Part shown: positions 22,620 to 33,583 of the stretch, piece by piece | How the letters are laid out: the number at the start of each line of letters is the position of its first letter | How positions within the stretch are numbered: position 1 is the first letter of the stretch | Origin: Sordaria brevicollis | Taxonomy: Eukaryota > Ascomycota > Sordariomycetes > Sordariales > Sordariaceae | Direction of reading: 5' to 3' | Assembly: GCA_033439795.1 (NCBI GenBank) | Contig: JAUTDP010000001.1 | Location: 682,001 to 746,000 of the forward strand | Length of the DNA: 64,000 nucleotides | Notes under the pieces: model-generated | The model's input: only the letters and a program-made list of their open reading frames with translations | Told to the model about the DNA's origin: nothing | Databases searched by the model: none | Made by a program: the position numbers and the translations under genes

Positions 22620-25500
22620 TAAACTTTTATTAGATAGGTTATTCCTAATTATTCCTAATACTTAATTCGCAAAGCTAAATAACCTCTTATACTCGTTAAA
22701 TATCGATAAGATAAATAAATAATTAAATGCTATCCTTACTATATAAGGAAGCTTTTCTTCGTTTATCCTCTACTATACTAAAGGGTCGTTTACTTATTTA
22801 AGCTTCTCTTTAAAATAAAGAGTAAACTCCTTATCGAATAATAGCGGGCTAGGGGTTATATTATAATATCCTAACGGCGTTAACTAATTATATATAAAAT
22901 CCGTTATAGAAGAAAAGGGTATTAATATTATAATCGTAAATACTTCTTTATTAGCCCGCTCCTATTTATTAACCTTTTTAATATTAATAAATTAATAATA
23001 ATTACAGTAGATTACCTTAAATTAACGTATAATTTCGTTAGCCATCTCCTTTAATAATTACTATTCGATATATTTTTTTCTATACCCAGGGTAGAAGATT
23101 AAAGCAATCTTATACAACGAATTTTTATTAATAAACGTTACGTATTTTTTAAATTTATTAATCGACTTATTAAAATACGACCGAATAAATAAATAACCCG
23201 CGTTAATTAACGTTAAAAAGGGAGGAAATTAATTATATTAATCGTTTTATTATTATTAATAATAATATTAAGAGGAGGAGGAAAGTTTAATACGAAAAGG
23301 ATTAATACTATAAAATAAATTACTACGACGTATTTAATTAACGGTAAGGGAATTACTACAATGAATTTAATTCCTAATAAAAAGGGAGGAGACGGTTAAT
23401 TAATAATTATAACGTCGCTAGGTATTAAATAAATTTAGTTTATACCCATCGAAATAACGTAATAAATTATTAAAATAATATAATCGACCTTATATATTAC
23501 TAATAACCTCTTATAACGGTAGTTCTCCTTTATCGAAATTTCTATCTCTATTTCTATTATCTTCTTCCTCCTCTTCCTTATCGTATATATCGACGGCGAC
23601 CGACCCGGTATTACGACTAAACGCGATTTTATTATTATAGCGATTGCGTAACGCTTTAAAATTAATAATTATATAATACAAAACGGCTATTATTATAGGA
23701 AAGTAGGGTTTCCTTTATTCGAAAGTTTTAATTATCTTTTTAAACGGTTCGAATAAATCCAATATAATTTTTAAAATATCCTAATCTTTATTAATAAATA
23801 TATTTTCGAATAATATTCCTTTATTAGTAGGGGTATATTAACGGCGATTCTAAACGTAAAAGGCATCGATCGCACTTCGTAATTTAAATACGCGTTCAAT
23901 TATAAAAAAGATAGAATTTTAACGCGTATTATTATCCCTTATAAGATTAATAGTATAAAGATTCGGATTAATAAAAATTTCCCTAATATTTTCCTTTTCC
24001 TTAAGTATTAAATTCCCCTTTATAAAATTAACGAATTTATTCTTATATTAGGGAGAGCGTCGTATATAATTAATTATATTACGTAGTTTATTAATAGGAC
24101 CCCGCTTCCGCTACTCTTTAGTTAATTCCTTATCTTTATCCTCCTCGGTTAATTCAAAGGTAGTAATAAAGCTATAGTAATCTTCTTCTAGGAAATCCTT
24201 AGCGCTAAGGTTAATAATATAATTAAAATAACGGATATGTAACCGATCTTAATATTCTTTAAAATGGTATTTAATAATAGGGAAATTCTTATTAAAATAA
24301 ATCCTCTCGATTATATAAATAATATACGTATCGTTTAAATCTATATTATTATTTTAAAAATAGCTAAATTAATCCTCTTTTTTAAAAAACTTTATTAAAC
24401 CCTATTTTTCGAATACTTCGATAATAACCGTACCGAAATTTACGCCGCTATACGCCCCCTTTACGCGTCGGAGACTAATAGGGAAATTATATAAGATTCG
24501 ATCGTTATTAATAAAATAAATATAAATACTTATTAACGTATAGCTATAGCCAAAAGTCTAAAGATTGAAGGAAATATACCTCCGGAATAGTATACTTATA
24601 ATAAAATCCTTAATATATTTAAATTCGACTTTATAATTATAGTTAACTTAAGACCTAATAATATTACCGTCTTTTAGTAATAAAATAATTACCAATTCCG
24701 GGTTAAGGAAGGATAAAAATTAGTAGAAACATAGGTTAGTAATACTATTAAAAAGTACATTATAATTAATAACCTATTCGAATAATAATTCCTTAAAGGT
24801 ATTGGCAATAGGCTTCGGTATAAAAACGCGTTTAGATCTATAAACTTCGATAATTTATTACAATACATTATAAATAATTTTCTAACGTTTAAAAGTAAGT
24901 TTTAAATCTTTAAAACCCTTAATTTAATAAACCTATTTAAAATAGAGGATAGCGGAGCTCGTTATACCACTAATATAAATATAATTATATTTACCACAAT
25001 ACTAAACTTAATTAATAAATTTCACGACTACGCCGCTATCTATTACCTCCTCTTTAATTTCAAAAAGCTAAATACTATAATATTTAATCGGTAAAATTTA
25101 CGGACGAAAGTTACTAACCTAATCGTCGATAATGTATTATTTATTCTTATACCTAATACAGAAGAATTTATTTATTTATAAAAGAATCTAGTAATTAATA
25201 TAATAATTATTAATTTTAATATATACTACCGCTAATGTAATAGGGATGTACTTCGTTCTTAAATTTAGCGGCTAGCTTTCGAATACGCTAGAAAACGCTA
25301 ATTTAATTACTTTAGGCAAATCTCTATAAGGTAATAAAAATATTAATTAGGGTAATATTAATTAGGGTAGTAAATATATTAATAGGGGAATTAGGGATAG
25401 CGGTAGAAGAATTAATCACTCTTACCAAGGAGGAATTAAGGAAGGAAGTATTATTACTTATAATAATAATAGAAAATAATAAAAGGTAATAACGAAAGGG
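22620..25500 (-). pseudogene. hAT transposase remnant
   Basis: Read on the minus strand with stops ignored. From N to C: a block PKPIANTFKELL (near 24820), then NLCFYxFLSFLNPEL, then at 24480-24580 the hAT core (ISFNLxTFGYSYT, degraded from the usual SxDxWTS) followed by FPISLRRVKGAYSG. Further on is the IIERIY...RYFNYIINLSAKDF block (24220-24330), the counterpart of the conserved cysteine-histidine INLVAKAF region. The C-terminal dimerisation signature (DxEFTLYFxExL, about 22830; RLFSFANxVLG, RNNLSNKSLE near 22630) runs up to the Gypsy duplication. It continues in frame on the other side of the Gypsy element at 14683. The N-terminal BED-type zinc finger was not resolved. Confidence 0.75.
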
Positions 25501-25985
25501 AAAAAGAGAGTAAAGGAGCCTAATATTATATATACAAATGGGTAGTACGTATAAATAATAAAAATAACTTACCCTCCCTTCAATATTACATCGATATTAC
25601 TACTTTTAAGCGAATTAATCAAATTAATAAGGCTAGTACGCAACACCCCAATCACCGCCCAATCGCCTATCTAATAGCTAAACGAATAACCGACGGGAGT
25701 AGACTTTTCACGGATAGACGGTACTAAGCGCTATACATTGTAAAGAGCTGGATTCCCAGCGAAAAAACACCCCCTTTAATATTAGGGACCGTAGTATACC
25801 AAAATCTGGTAAATGAAATAAAGCAATCAAATAAAACGATTTTGTCTCGATTATTTACGTTACAACTCGATTTACCTCATTTGATTGCCTCAATTTATTA
25901 CTTGTTACTTATTACTTGAATTGTTCCGACCGCTGATGAAACTTGGTGAGTGCTGGGGTGTAACTCTACATCACTCTATCACGCT

Positions 25986-26008
25986 CAGCGCCAGAAACAA
26001 GTCAAGTA
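25986..26008 (+). repeat. left 23-bp terminal inverted repeat of the MITE
   Basis: Begins CAGCGCCAGAAAC; pairs with 26340-26362 with one C/T mismatch at position 7. Confidence 0.92.
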
Positions 26009-26339
26009 TTCTAGTCAAGTATAAGTAAGTATAAGTAAGTAAGTAAGTAAGTAAAGGTCTATACTTATACTTAGCAAGTAAGTAAGGTTTGATACTTACT
26101 TGAGGATACTTGACGAGCTTCTTAGCATAACTTTTGGTACCAAAACTTCGATTAGGAACGGTAATAATATACGAATACGAAAAAAAACGGGCGATAACGA
26201 TTGATAACGATTGATAACGACCGATAAGACCCCCGATAAGAAGAATTAAGTATTGTCAAGTAAGTAAGTATAAGTAAGTATAAGTAAGTACGAAGCCTTA
26301 CTTGACCCACTTAAATAAGTATAAGTAAGTATGACCTCT

Positions 26340-26362
26340 TACTTGACTTGTTTCTAGCGCTG
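26340..26362 (-). repeat. right 23-bp terminal inverted repeat of the MITE
   Basis: The complement begins CAGCGCTAGAAAC. It is followed directly by the second copy of ATCACGCT. Confidence 0.92.
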
Positions 26363-26370
26363 ATCACGCT

Positions 26371-27025
26371 CAGCAGAAGAAGATTGAGACGGGTAGGGTA
26401 CCTACGCATTATGCGGGGAGCGCCCGAACCTTGGTTTCATGGGGTTGTCGTCACCTTGGGGTTGGATTAAGCGGATGATGGATCATCAGCGGTGGTATTT
26501 CTGGTTTGAGGTTGCTTCCTGTCTTCACAACGGGCAGCACAAGTGTACTCCACCTAGAGGTACGCGTGTAGGATTCAGCGGGATTCTGAGGTAGTCGTCA
26601 CCAGGTTGATATGTCGTGGCGAATTGAAATCAGCGAATGGAAGGAGTACTGGCTCTCCGCCTCCGGCCCTGACTGCGAAGACAGTCTCTTCCCAGCTTTT
26701 CTTTCCTGCGATCCGGCTCTTTCCGGCGTTGACAACCTCGTGCTTGCAAGTTGTTCCTTAACGCTATGAAGTGGCATGAACGAAGCAAAGTTGCTAAACA
26801 GAGAAATGACGATGAAGAGAACGTCTCGCTGGAGACCTGACGGTTCCAACTGATATAAATCTCCTCTTCCCTCTCTCTGTTTCTTCTGAACATTTTGCTC
26901 AGCAGCATCTTCATCATCCATCACTCGCTTTGAACATCAAATTCCCATTGCTTTATACAGGATTACTCTTACATCTCATTCATCATCAACAACCACCAAC
27001 TTCAAACCAACATCCATCGCCCACA
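26371..27025. other. intergenic, promoter of the 27026 gene
   Basis: Normal GC content resumes here. Two overlapping minus-strand frames at 26598-26924 are short and carry no domain. The last 100 bp form a CA-rich leader before the ATG. Confidence 0.5.
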
Positions 27026-27556
27026 ATGTCAGCCAACCCAGCCAACCCGGCCAATCCAGTACCACAACCAGACCCCGAAATGGCCAAACGACGCACCCGC
27101 TTCGACGCCTCACTCTTTGGCCTCTCCGCCCTCACAATCCTCAACATCGGCGCCGTATGGTTCTCCTTCTGCTATCCTCTGTGCATGATCATACTACCCG
27201 CGGCTTCCGTCTTAAACCTGTTGCACCCCGCTTGGATCGTTGGCCTGAACGTTCTCACCATCACCTTTACTCTTGCTTCCACTATCTTTTGGACTGCGTT
27301 CTTCTTCAAGTTTTCGAAACCCGTCCTCGCGCGTCCTCGGGGATATAGACGACTATGTCTGTTTTGGCTGGTTCCTGTTGAGGATCAGGATGAGGGCGAG
27401 GATGATGTCCCTGGCGAGAATGTCCCTGGTGGTGTCCCTGGCGGCCATGGAAGGGTAGGGGCAGGGCAAGAAGGGGCCGGTAATCGTGCACAACAACAAG
27501 GAGAGGGTTTTGGAGGTTGGTTTGAGTTGGCTCAGCTGGCTGCTAACCGACTGTAA
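27026..27556 (+). CDS. orphan two-pass membrane protein, hypothetical
   Basis: An intronless 176-aa frame; the ATG at 27026 is in a CACAATG context and is preferred over the upstream ATG at 26930 because the extra 32 residues are UTR-like. The N-terminus has Asn/Pro repeats (ANPANPANP), then two membrane segments: LFGLSALTILNIGAVWFSF (about residues 30-50) and VLTITFTLASTIFWTAFFF (about 77-97). The C-terminal part is Glu/Asp/Gly-rich with imperfect VPG repeats (near residues 131-143). No known family is recognised. Third positions are C/G-rich in the first half. It is the first gene after the transposon island. Confidence 0.55.
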   Translation: MSANPANPANPVPQPDPEMAKRRTRFDASLFGLSALTILNIGAVWFSFCYPLCMIILPAASVLNLLHPAWIVGLNVLTITFTLASTIFWTAFFFKFSKPVLARPRGYRRLCLFWLVPVEDQDEGEDDVPGENVPGGVPGGHGRVGAGQEGAGNRAQQQGEGFGGWFELAQLAANRL

Positions 27557-28492
27557 GTCTGTGAGAGTTTCTGCGCAAGGAGATTTGGGGAGAATGTTTG
27601 GCAAGGGAACCTGAATGTTTGGACGCGGAAGTTATGAGTTGGACACACGAGCCCCGAAGGGCTTGAGTGCATATTGTGTGAACTATTCGGCAATGAACGA
27701 GGTGGTGAGTTCTCCTTTTAGCTTACCCCTTCACTCGCATCGTCTTTCCTCATGTGGGTTTTACACTACTGATACTTTTGGTGGACAGGTGAGCGGCGGC
27801 CATTCCTCGGAATCTCGTGCATCCCAAGTTATTCTTCCGCCTTTCGCGGCACTCTCGAGATCACGCAGCTGAACAACTTGGATGAAGGAGGACTGAAACA
27901 CGGGTTTGGAGGACCATAACGCTATGGATGTATGAGAAGGATGCAATGCAGTTGAGAGTCAGTCATTATGTCGGTTTCTGTCTTGGTTACTACCTCACCT
28001 AGCACACACATCAGCGAAACGAAGGGTTGGAGCGTTTACTTCTTTTAGCATTTCGGGACATTTTCAATTCAGCAGCTTTCTTCTTTCTCCGAATTCCTTT
28101 GCCAGCTAAATGCTTAAACCGGAAACGTGGCGTTCGCGGTTGTGCCCGAGGGTGGGTGAAGAAACAACAAAGAAGTGGTCACCACAATGGTCAATGAGCT
28201 CTGGTTCCGGATACAGCAAGCAAAAGGCCATCTTCAGATAAAGCCTGCCGCCTCGAGGAACAAGCCACAAAGAAACACCGTCAACAAGGACAGAATTTGC
28301 CCTTGCCCGTTGCAAGCTGGCATAAAGCTCTGCCCATCTGTCCCATTTTCCCATGTTATGACTTCTCCGTGATTGACAAAAAACCCCGTTCTCCATCATT
28401 AGTCGTGCTCCTTACACATCAACACCTCGGTCTATCCCTTGGAACGTTCAGCGCGGACGAAACTTTGATCAACAACATCATCCTTGCCAAAA
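27557..28492. other. intergenic, no gene recognised
   Basis: About 0.9 kb with small frames only. It holds the 3' flank of the membrane-protein gene and the promoter of the next plus-strand gene. Confidence 0.5.
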
Positions 28493-29995
28493 ATGGAATC
28501 CCCCACCAAAAGAACTTCTCCCGAAAGGGCATCATCCCCAATCAGAGAGGCGTCCCCGGTCAGAGAGGGAACCCAGGCCAAAGAGGAAGAGGCGATGGAA
28601 ACTTCACCTTTTGTGCAATACGACGAAGGCAGCGACTCGCCAAAGGAACAAATCCCGCCGGACTCAACAGATGAAACTGCCGCGGATGAGACTTCGGCGT
28701 TCGATTACAAGTATGACAGCGATTTTGAGAAGGACCTGGCTGGTTCCACGTCGCCTATCCGAGGGGACTCACCCGTCATGGGAGATTCACCTGTGATTGA
28801 GTCCAGCAATCCCCCATGGAACGACCGCGATTCCGACAAAGGATCGGTGCCACCTTCGCCAGGACGATACGAGGAAGTTACGACAGAAGAGGCACCTGCT
28901 TCATATGAAGAATACAGCAAGTACGACAGCGATCACCAGGACGAAACAGTCTCGCCAGTTGCCTCCACAGAGGAAGGAGCCACCGGCAAGACATACGGTG
29001 TGCAAGATTTCGACGAGTCAGTTCCCCCATCCCCAGGAGAGGAATATACCCCTGGCAAGGCATTTTCCGTGCCATTATCCAGCGATGACGATAGCGCTCC
29101 TGAATTTTCATCATTCTCTCCAACGGCAGGAAGGGAAGAACAACCTTCCGCCGAGAAGGAAACGATTGGGTTGATGAACCTCAGCGATGTAGAGGATGAT
29201 GCCGCCGATCCGCCACGAACCCCGCCACGCACCTTCAGCGATGAAGAAAGGGAGTCTAGAAGTACCTCAAGGAAGCTGTATGAGCCGATCACGCCGGAAT
29301 CAATAAGGAGATCTGCCCGTAAGCAGGCATATTCGCGGTACAGCAGCGATGAGAGCGACGATTCTGAGTGGGGCACGGGACCGTCAGTTCGACCAGGAAG
29401 GAAGGATTCTGATCCTTTTGTGGACAAGACACCTGCACCTTCTGCGTCGGAGGACCCTCTAAGTGCCCGTAACGTCAATAAGGAAGGTCCGCCTCCTTCA
29501 ACAGGAAAGCCTGCTGGCACGGCAAGACCAGATGTACCACCCGTGGAGATCCCCGAGTGGGAGGAAGGCATGTCCGAGGAGGAATGGGACTCTGGTTATG
29601 ATCAGAGTCCAAACTCACCCGCAACGATTTTCAGAGTGCCCCTTTGGGCATGGAGGGCATGGTGGCCCTTTATGATGATGGTGCTGGCCAAGCGACTCCT
29701 CCGGGAGAATTTTAACGTTTGGTTCGGGGGGGTTTTCAAGCGCACCAGAGAGACAATCAACCGCACGAGGGAGAAAATTGGCCGCACCAAGGTTGAAATT
29801 GCAAAGGAGATTCTCTACCTTCAGAGCTACCACGAACCAACTCATCTCACCGCTGCCCAAGAGCGCGAAGCAGCAGAGTCGGCGGCGATGCCTTCCACCC
29901 TTTTCTTGATCACCTTGTACATTGTACTTGTCTCGATCGTCTGCCGGCTGGTTGCCATCTCGAACCTTCCGTTCCTGAGCAGGTTCGTCTTCTGA
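28493..29995 (+). CDS. large disordered protein with C-terminal membrane/basic region
   Basis: A single 500-aa frame starting MESPTKRTSPERASS (an in-frame TTG nine bases upstream is not a likely start). Residues 1 to about 385 are Ser/Pro/Glu/Asp-rich and predicted disordered, with phosphosite-like repeats such as SPIRE, SPVRE, GDSPVMGDSPV and two copies of SVPPSPG. Near residue 385 a hydrophobic/Trp-rich block VPLWAWRAWWPFMMMV is followed by a basic helix with repeats TRETINRTREKIGRTK. A final membrane segment (LFLITLYIVLVSIVCRL) lies about 20 residues from the C-terminus. This resembles a tail-anchored membrane protein with a long cytosolic or nuclear regulatory region. I do not recognise a family. 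Codon use is typical of the genes around it and there is no intron. Confidence 0.75.
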   Translation: MESPTKRTSPERASSPIREASPVREGTQAKEEEAMETSPFVQYDEGSDSPKEQIPPDSTDETAADETSAFDYKYDSDFEKDLAGSTSPIRGDSPVMGDSPVIESSNPPWNDRDSDKGSVPPSPGRYEEVTTEEAPASYEEYSKYDSDHQDETVSPVASTEEGATGKTYGVQDFDESVPPSPGEEYTPGKAFSVPLSSDDDSAPEFSSFSPTAGREEQPSAEKETIGLMNLSDVEDDAADPPRTPPRTFSDEERESRSTSRKLYEPITPESIRRSARKQAYSRYSSDESDDSEWGTGPSVRPGRKDSDPFVDKTPAPSASEDPLSARNVNKEGPPPSTGKPAGTARPDVPPVEIPEWEEGMSEEEWDSGYDQSPNSPATIFRVPLWAWRAWWPFMMMVLAKRLLRENFNVWFGGVFKRTRETINRTREKIGRTKVEIAKEILYLQSYHEPTHLTAAQEREAAESAAMPSTLFLITLYIVLVSIVCRLVAISNLPFLSRFVF

Positions 29996-31052
29996 GGGGT
30001 CGATAAACACTCAGTGACACCGGTCTCGGCTCTGGCCCAGGCTTGGCAGAGGAGGGTCACTGTCGAGGAAGATGAGCTCTTGCCCTCTTGATCGATGGGT
30101 ACATGGATCGACCTCGCTGGCATCGGAGTGTTCTCTGGTGGCAGGCACCGTTGCTCTTGCCTTGCCTCGACCGCGTCTTCTAGAGGCACCCCTGCGTGTG
30201 TCATCAGCCACTGCAACGAACTGACCGTTTGTCTGGACTTGTCAGCCTGGTGTGGCTCGTGCCCCTCCGGATGCCCCGCCTGGCTCTTGTCTTGCTCAAA
30301 ACTTCTTCCTCTCCCGTCCTCCTCACTTTCTTCTTCTTCCTCGATCCATCAACTTTATCCTCATCTGCACACACTCTCTCCAACGGCCTTCAACTCCTCA
30401 AAGATCATGAACGGCCACCAGCACCACCATCAGCTGCTACCATGAAGCTCAGCCACTACACCTGCTTCAGATGACACTCGTCGCCATCTTTCGTCCAGAG
30501 TCGCCAGTCCTCAACTCCATCTCACCCTACATCGGAACAGGAACCGACAAGTCAAACAACCGTCAAGTTACCGAGTGATAACTGACGACAAAGAGTAAGA
30601 TATCCCCTCCACTTTTATCCCTACGGTTTTCTCGAGTTGCGCAAGGAAAGTCAATTCTGACTCTCGCAGTGTCCGTGGCCTACAGAGACGCCTGCATGAC
30701 CATCGTCTTGTCCTCCCGGACCAGCTCGACGAACCTCGCCATTACTTCCACTTTTCTCGGCCCCGCGCGGCTCGCCAAAAGACTGCCTCTTGCCGGGGGA
30801 AATCCTGCATTCGCCCTTCCCCAGAGGGAAGACCTGATCATCAAGCTTTGGACTCTACAACAGACACTCGAGGGGGCTGACTTCCCGCAAGAGAAAGATT
30901 CAGCCCGCCTTAAAGTTCGTTTTGGACGTTGCTCCTTACATCCTCACCATGGGCGTTTCTCCCCCTCCTTGTTCTCGATCTCTTCCCGGTTGCTCTCTAG
31001 GTCTTCCTCCTTGGTGGCCAACTTCCCCCTCATTCAGTGGTGCGCTCAACGG
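29996..31052. other. intergenic with uncertain small frames
   Basis: Several overlapping frames lack a domain. An intron-like pair (GTAAGA at 30595, CTCGCAG at 30669) and a stretch translating to [15 protein letters not shown] (about 30834) suggest further gene fragments of the mosaic that follows, but I cannot assign them. Confidence 0.4.
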
Positions 31053-31179
31053 GCGACAGCCCTCACCGACACAGCGGGCCAAGATGAGTACTCTATTTTG
31101 AATGGTAAACACTTTATTGGCATCCATGGTTATATGCTTGTATACTCTGTCTCCTCTCTGGCTTCCTTCGAGATGGTTC
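31053..31179 (+). pseudogene. Rheb GTPase gene fragment
   Basis: About 40 codons read [12 protein letters not shown], then [15 protein letters not shown] and [10 protein letters not shown]. This is the switch-II region of the small GTPase Rheb (G3 motif DTAGQ with Rheb-specific continuation), a TOR-pathway regulator. The G1 P-loop, switch I, and the NKxD and SAK motifs are absent on both sides. Upstream and downstream sequence is unrelated and there is no start or valid exon context, so this is a dislocated piece. Normal base composition shows that it was not hit by RIP. Confidence 0.8.
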
Positions 31180-32190
31180 ACGGACCGGGACTCACATCGT
31201 CTTCAACGAAAGGAAGCAGCTGCGCAACGGTAGTGTAAATACTCTGAGGGAGTGGTGTTGGAAGAAGGAAAGGTGGTGTTTCGAGAAGAAGAAGAGGGCC
31301 ATCAAACTGTGTCATATCGTGTAATTCCCATCTTTCAATGTCATTGTGCTTCAAACATCAGATTTCTGCTTCAAAAATCCTCTGTGTAGTCCAAATGTCA
31401 CACTCGGAGAGAGCTCGTCTTGATCATGCCACGCAAGAACTGACCGTGCCCTCATGCCATGTACTTGTCTAGGCTTGAAATGTCCCAGACCCCATGCCCT
31501 CCTTTGTAAACGAATTGCAGGATATCGAGTCCAAACTCCCTAGACCAGTTGACCAAAGGAGGCAGCTGCCTGACAAAAGATCTTTGGCAGCGAGGCAGTC
31601 CTGCTACAGATTGTGGAACCACTCGTTCTGCGCTGTTTCCCTTCTCGGTCCCGGGACTCTGGAAGGCACCTCTATGGTCCGCGTATGACACTCCTAATTT
31701 GCTCACCCCCTCATCGCCGTTTGCAAAGGAAAAAATGGAAAGAACGTCCCTCTATTGAGCAGAATTTTTCACTCCCCACAGGCATTTTTCTCTGCCGCGT
31801 CTTCCAGGCAGCCGCTGCTCTCGTTGCCTGTTGTCCCTCGTGCCCCTCTTCCCTCGTTCCTTATAATCCCCTCCCTCCTCCCTTCTTCCTCTTCTCTCTT
31901 CTTCCCATCTTCACTTTCTCAAACTTCCCTCTCCCTCTTTTTTCTCCATTCCCATCATCACTTTCTCAACGTGAGTTCAACCACCACATCCATCTTAACA
32001 ATCTTTCATCATGATGTGCCTTCATCATCATCACTTCCTCAACCTATCGCCAGGGTGCGATCGTCGCCCGTCTCGGCTCCCTCGTCGCCGGCAAGAGTGT
32101 CCCGTGGTACGGGCCTCTCTCTGCAACCGCGGCGTTCCCGGTCCTATTCCAACGTGACTGACATCCCTCTCAATCCAACAACCAGCCACC
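31180..32190 (+). other. pyrimidine-rich promoter-like stretch and unassigned sequence
   Basis: From about 31850 to 31975 the plus strand is almost purely C/T, like many fungal core promoters. It is followed by an intron-like GTGAGTTC...CGCCAG (31971-32054). The next 100 bp translate to GAIVARLGSLVAGKSV and PWYGPLSATAAFP before a stop. They have C/G-rich third positions, so this may be another host-gene piece whose parent I cannot name. Confidence 0.4.
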
Positions 32191-32436
32191 ATGAAACATC
32201 AATCCTCGACCGAGCCGGCTGCTGCTGCTGAGGTGGAGGCTGCCTCTGCCCCGGTAGAGGTGGCCACCGCGGCGCCTCCCCAGCCATCACCAACACCACC
32301 AGCTCCTGCGGCAGCAGAAGCCTCAGCAGCAGCAGCCCCAACAGCTGCCCAACGCACTTCTGGCCCCGCCCGCAACCGCAAGGGCATCTTGTTTGCTGTT
32401 CCCGTCCCAGGCGATAACTCTCCTCCGATACCAGAG
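32191..32436 (+). CDS. Ala/Pro-rich N-terminal exon, hypothetical
   Basis: ATG in a perfect CCACCATG context opens an 82-codon frame (MKHQSSTEPAAAAEVEAA...) rich in Ala, Pro and Glu, reaching GPARNRKGILFAVPVPGDN before a stop. A GTGAGG donor overlaps the last codon, so it could continue by splicing. No downstream acceptor gives a frame that stays open through 33.8 kb. A GC-third-position-rich block at 32577-32691 (NGERFPKHATNPGG...) with a GTAAGT donor and a following block EAFGGLLSGTEESRG (32758) look like pieces of the same or another gene, but their phases do not match. Either a broken gene or part of the fragment mosaic. Confidence 0.4.
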
Positions 32437-32977
32437 TGAGGACGTAGTGAGTGACACTTCTTCTTTTCTTCAATCATTGTCTTGCCCAAGCCTAACCCGA
32501 GGAGGCAGTCCCCTGCCCCAACTCATCCCCTCTCTTCCCGCGGCGGCGTGCGGCAGCCCTCCTGTAACCGCAACCCAACGGGGAGCGGTTCCCCAAGCAC
32601 GCTACCAACCCCGGTGGCCAGGACGAGGCGGAGCCCCGGCTCTCGCCCTCCGGCACGAAGAATGCGTCGGACCAGGGCTCTGCCCAAGCTGTAAGTTGAT
32701 CCTTACCGCCATCCTTTGCTCCGAGTCTCGATGCTAATTGTTTGTCTGTGGACCAGGGAAGCCTTTGGTGGTCTGCTCTCCGGAACGGAAGAGTCTCGTG
32801 GTGAGACGTCGCCCTCGAAGCGGGACATCAAGTCCCAAGTTTCCTCCGGTGTCATCAACCTGGTAGGCCTTGCCCTTTGCTATAGATTGTTTGATCCTTC
32901 CAATTTCATTTTTCTTTTGTTTCTTGTTGTTGTGTTTTGTTCTTCCCAAAACGAGACCATGTGCCAACTCTCACCAG

Positions 32978-33418
32978 GACAAGCCCTCCAACCCATTGCC
33001 GGGCCGGAGAAGAGGTTCTCCAGCTTGATAAAAGGTCCAGATTCCACCTGCCCGGACGCTCTGCGCCCAGCCGCCCAGCCTCAGCAGCAGGCTCCTCAAG
33101 CTGATATGCTGCCCGTCAAGTTCTTCTGGCACTGCCGCCTGGAGTACCTCGGGTGCATGGGTAAGATGGACAAGCTCACCGAGCAAGAGCCGCTTGCTCC
33201 CCAGTTCCAGGAGTGCGAGCAGGCCAAGGTGACCGGCCAGCCACCCGCGAAGAAAAGTCGCACCAATACCCCTTGGACCGCGGCGGAGGAGCATCGTTTG
33301 AAGCAGATGCGCGGTGCGGGTAACAGTTGGGCTGAGATCGCCAAGGTATGTTGTCGAAAGCCCCTTCTGATGATTCGTGTACACCCCGCTAACACTTTCT
33401 GAACAGACCTTCCCTACC
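32978..33418 (+). pseudogene. Myb/SANT-domain gene fragment
   Basis: A coding-like block (PEKRFSSLIKGPDSTCPD ... ADMLPVKFFWHCRLEYLG ... PPAKKSRT) ends in NTPWTAAEEHRLKQMRGAG and NSWAEIAK. This is a fungal Myb/SANT repeat: the first Trp, the acidic EEH turn and the second Trp are in place. A proper intron follows (33346..33406, GTATGT donor, GCTAAC branch, CAG acceptor) and leads to TFPTRT, which is how such domains continue. The frame then departs from the expected helix 3 and runs into unrelated sequence. The upstream junction at 32872/32978 breaks the frame. So one and a half exons of a transcription-factor-like gene are present. Confidence 0.65.
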
Positions 33419-33452
33419 CGTACCACTCCCCTCCAAGTGCTCTGCCATGTGG

Positions 33453-33527
33453 ATCGTCCGGAACTTGGGCTTGGTCGGCCTTTACAAGGGCGCTTCCGCT
33501 TGCCTGCTGCGTGATGTCCCATTTTCG
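33453..33527 (+). pseudogene. mitochondrial aspartate/glutamate carrier gene fragment
   Basis: Twenty-five codons read [13 protein letters not shown] and [12 protein letters not shown]. The GLYKGA and RDVPFS boxes are those of a SLC25 carrier repeat, closest to the aspartate/glutamate carrier (AGC1/citrin). The flanking sequence shows no PX(D/E)XX(R/K) repeat or other carrier part. The piece begins within 35 bases of the Myb fragment exon. Confidence 0.75.
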
Positions 33528-33583
33528 GAGCAGGCAGGCGGACAGTCCGACCAAGCCCAGGTCTTGCTCTCAACGAAGGACAA

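Larger units (their letters stand above)
14390..25900 (-). mobile_element. RIP-degraded hAT transposon, split by a Gypsy element
   Basis: Both ends of this AT-rich block carry remnants of one hAT transposase on the minus strand, at 25500-22620 and about 14683-14630, with the Gypsy element between them. The outer limits are where base composition changes; I could not find terminal inverted repeats or an 8-bp duplication at either end, so they are approximate. Nearly every frame is closed by TAA or TAG, and conserved residues are changed by G-to-A or C-to-T transitions, as expected from RIP. Details of the transposase are in the separate entry. Confidence 0.7.
25986..26362. mobile_element. non-autonomous hAT element (MITE-like), 377 bp
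   Basis: Terminal inverted repeats of 23 bp start CAGCGC(C/T)AGAAACAAGTC (25986-26008 and complement 26340-26362) with one mismatch. Both ends are flanked by the identical 8-bp word ATCACGCT (25978-25985 and 26363-26370). CAGNG termini with an 8-bp duplication define hAT. The interior has arrays of AAGTAAGTAT-type subterminal repeats in both orientations and no open frame. It needs a transposase in trans. It shows much less RIP-type decay than the island beside it. Confidence 0.92.

Noticed and set aside
14390..26370. CRISPR-like or other regular arrays in the AT-rich island
   Set aside because: The only regular spacing found is the 132-bp protein-like repeat and the AAGTA words of the MITE; no spacer-repeat pattern, and the genome is eukaryotic.
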